Assembly: GCA_030549495.1 (NCBI GenBank)
Contig: JAUIRK010000473.1
Span: 35,534 to 99,533, forward strand
Direction: 5' to 3'
Length of the DNA stretch: 64,000 nucleotides
Origin: Nectonema munidae
Lineage: Eukaryota; Nematomorpha; Nectonematoida; Nectonematidae
Shown here in pieces: positions 63,188 to 64,000 of the stretch. The notes beneath the pieces are model-generated. The model worked only from the letters and a program-made list of their open reading frames with translations, was not told the DNA's origin and did no database searches. The position numbers and the translations under genes are program-made. Numbering within the stretch: the stretch's first letter is position 1; the number at the start of each line of letters is the position of its first letter.

Positions 63188-64000
63188 TCTGAAAGTAGAG
63201 TCGCTTTATAATTGGCCTGGAAATTGTCACAGAATATAGGTAAAAATTTGTCCAAATGAAAAAAGCTTTAGTTTAAAATGCATCCCTTATCTCCTTAAAT
63301 TTAATGCAGTAAACAATAATAAAAATAATATTTATCCAAAACATATTTTTTCGAATCAAAGTGTAAATCAAACCCGCATTTAAATTTTGGTTGATTAATT
63401 CAAAATCTACAAATAAATTTAGATTCTGAGAGTAGAGTCGCTTTATAATTGTGTTAGAAATTATCACATAATATAGATAAAAATTTGTCCAAATGAAAGG
63501 AGCTTTAGTTTAAAATGCATCCCTTATAAAGGTTGTATCTAATCTAAATAAAAGTAGATTATGATTATCCAACAAAACTCATTATTTCTTCAATGTGGAT
63601 GTCGAAAATTATAATTATTTTATAAAAATATAGAAATTCACTTTAGGATTAAAGTGAAAAAAAATAAAAATAATATTTATCCAAAACATATTTTTTCGAA
63701 TCAAAGTGTAAATCAAACCCGCATTTAAATTTTGGTTGATTAATTCAAAATCTACAAATAAATTTAGATTCTGAGAGTAGAGTCGCTTTATAATTGTGTT
63801 AGAAATTATCACATAATATAGATAAAAATTTGTCCAAATGAAAGGAGCTTTAGTTTAAAATGCATCCCTTATAAAGGTTGTATCTAATCTAAATAAAAGT
63901 AGATTCTGATTATCCAACAAAACTCATTATTTCTTCAATGTGGATGTCGAAAATTATAATTATTTTATAAAAATATAGAAATTCACTTTAGGATTAAAGT
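63171..64000. repeat. 345-bp tandem satellite
   Basis: One partial diverged copy (63,171-63,291), one full copy (about 63,317-63,661) and a second that is cut by the window end. Spacing between matching words (GTGTAAATCAAACCC at 63,361 and 63,706) is 345 bp and the two main copies are nearly identical. The array probably continues beyond the window. Confidence 0.92.

Noticed and set aside
1-64000. tRNA genes, rRNA or CRISPR arrays
   Set aside because: None seen; no cloverleaf or regular spacer array was recognised by eye.

Overview
The window is AT-rich animal DNA with interrupted genes, long introns and many short transposon relics. The style (Emx/ems-type homeobox, retromer sorting nexin, hAT and piggyBac relics with long G/C runs) fits an arthropod. 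A caligid copepod such as a salmon louse is my best guess, but nothing here proves the species.

Region 1 (1-25,432) is one giant inverted repeat. Each arm is about 12.4 kb and they are separated by a unique 524-bp spacer at 12,469-12,992. The left arm is cut by the window start, so the true arms may be longer. Each arm holds a complete three-exon Emx/empty-spiracles homeobox gene. The two copies face away from each other (left on minus, right on plus) and share about 4.3 kb of upstream DNA that contains the palindrome centre. The arms carry the same transposon insertions, so those arrived before the duplication. The arms differ by scattered substitutions and small indels, including a one-base indel at the 5' edge of exon 2 and G/C runs of different length.

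Region 2 (25,433-28,274) shows no gene. Region 3 (28,275-49,420, minus strand) is a sorting nexin 1/2 (SNX-BAR, retromer) gene. I could phase its exons end to end from a 10-nt micro-exon to the stop codon; the start-codon exon was not found. Its introns hold fold-back elements, TTAA-flanked (piggyBac-type) MITEs, a hAT-like element, a broken LINE reverse transcriptase split by a MITE, and an intact 188-codon repeat-family ORF.

Region 4 (49,421-60,950) is a repeat graveyard: a hAT MITE with a perfect 8-bp target duplication, a LINE RT scrap, a broken 3' part of a Ty3/gypsy retroelement fossil with a likely 3' LTR, and piggyBac transposase remnants on the minus strand. Region 5 (60,959-64,000) is structured satellite DNA: two abutting fold-back palindromes (199-bp and 766-bp arms), the second built from tandem repeats, then an 87-bp duplication and a 345-bp tandem satellite running off the window end.

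The most notable item is the near-symmetrical palindrome that duplicates a developmental homeobox gene head to head.
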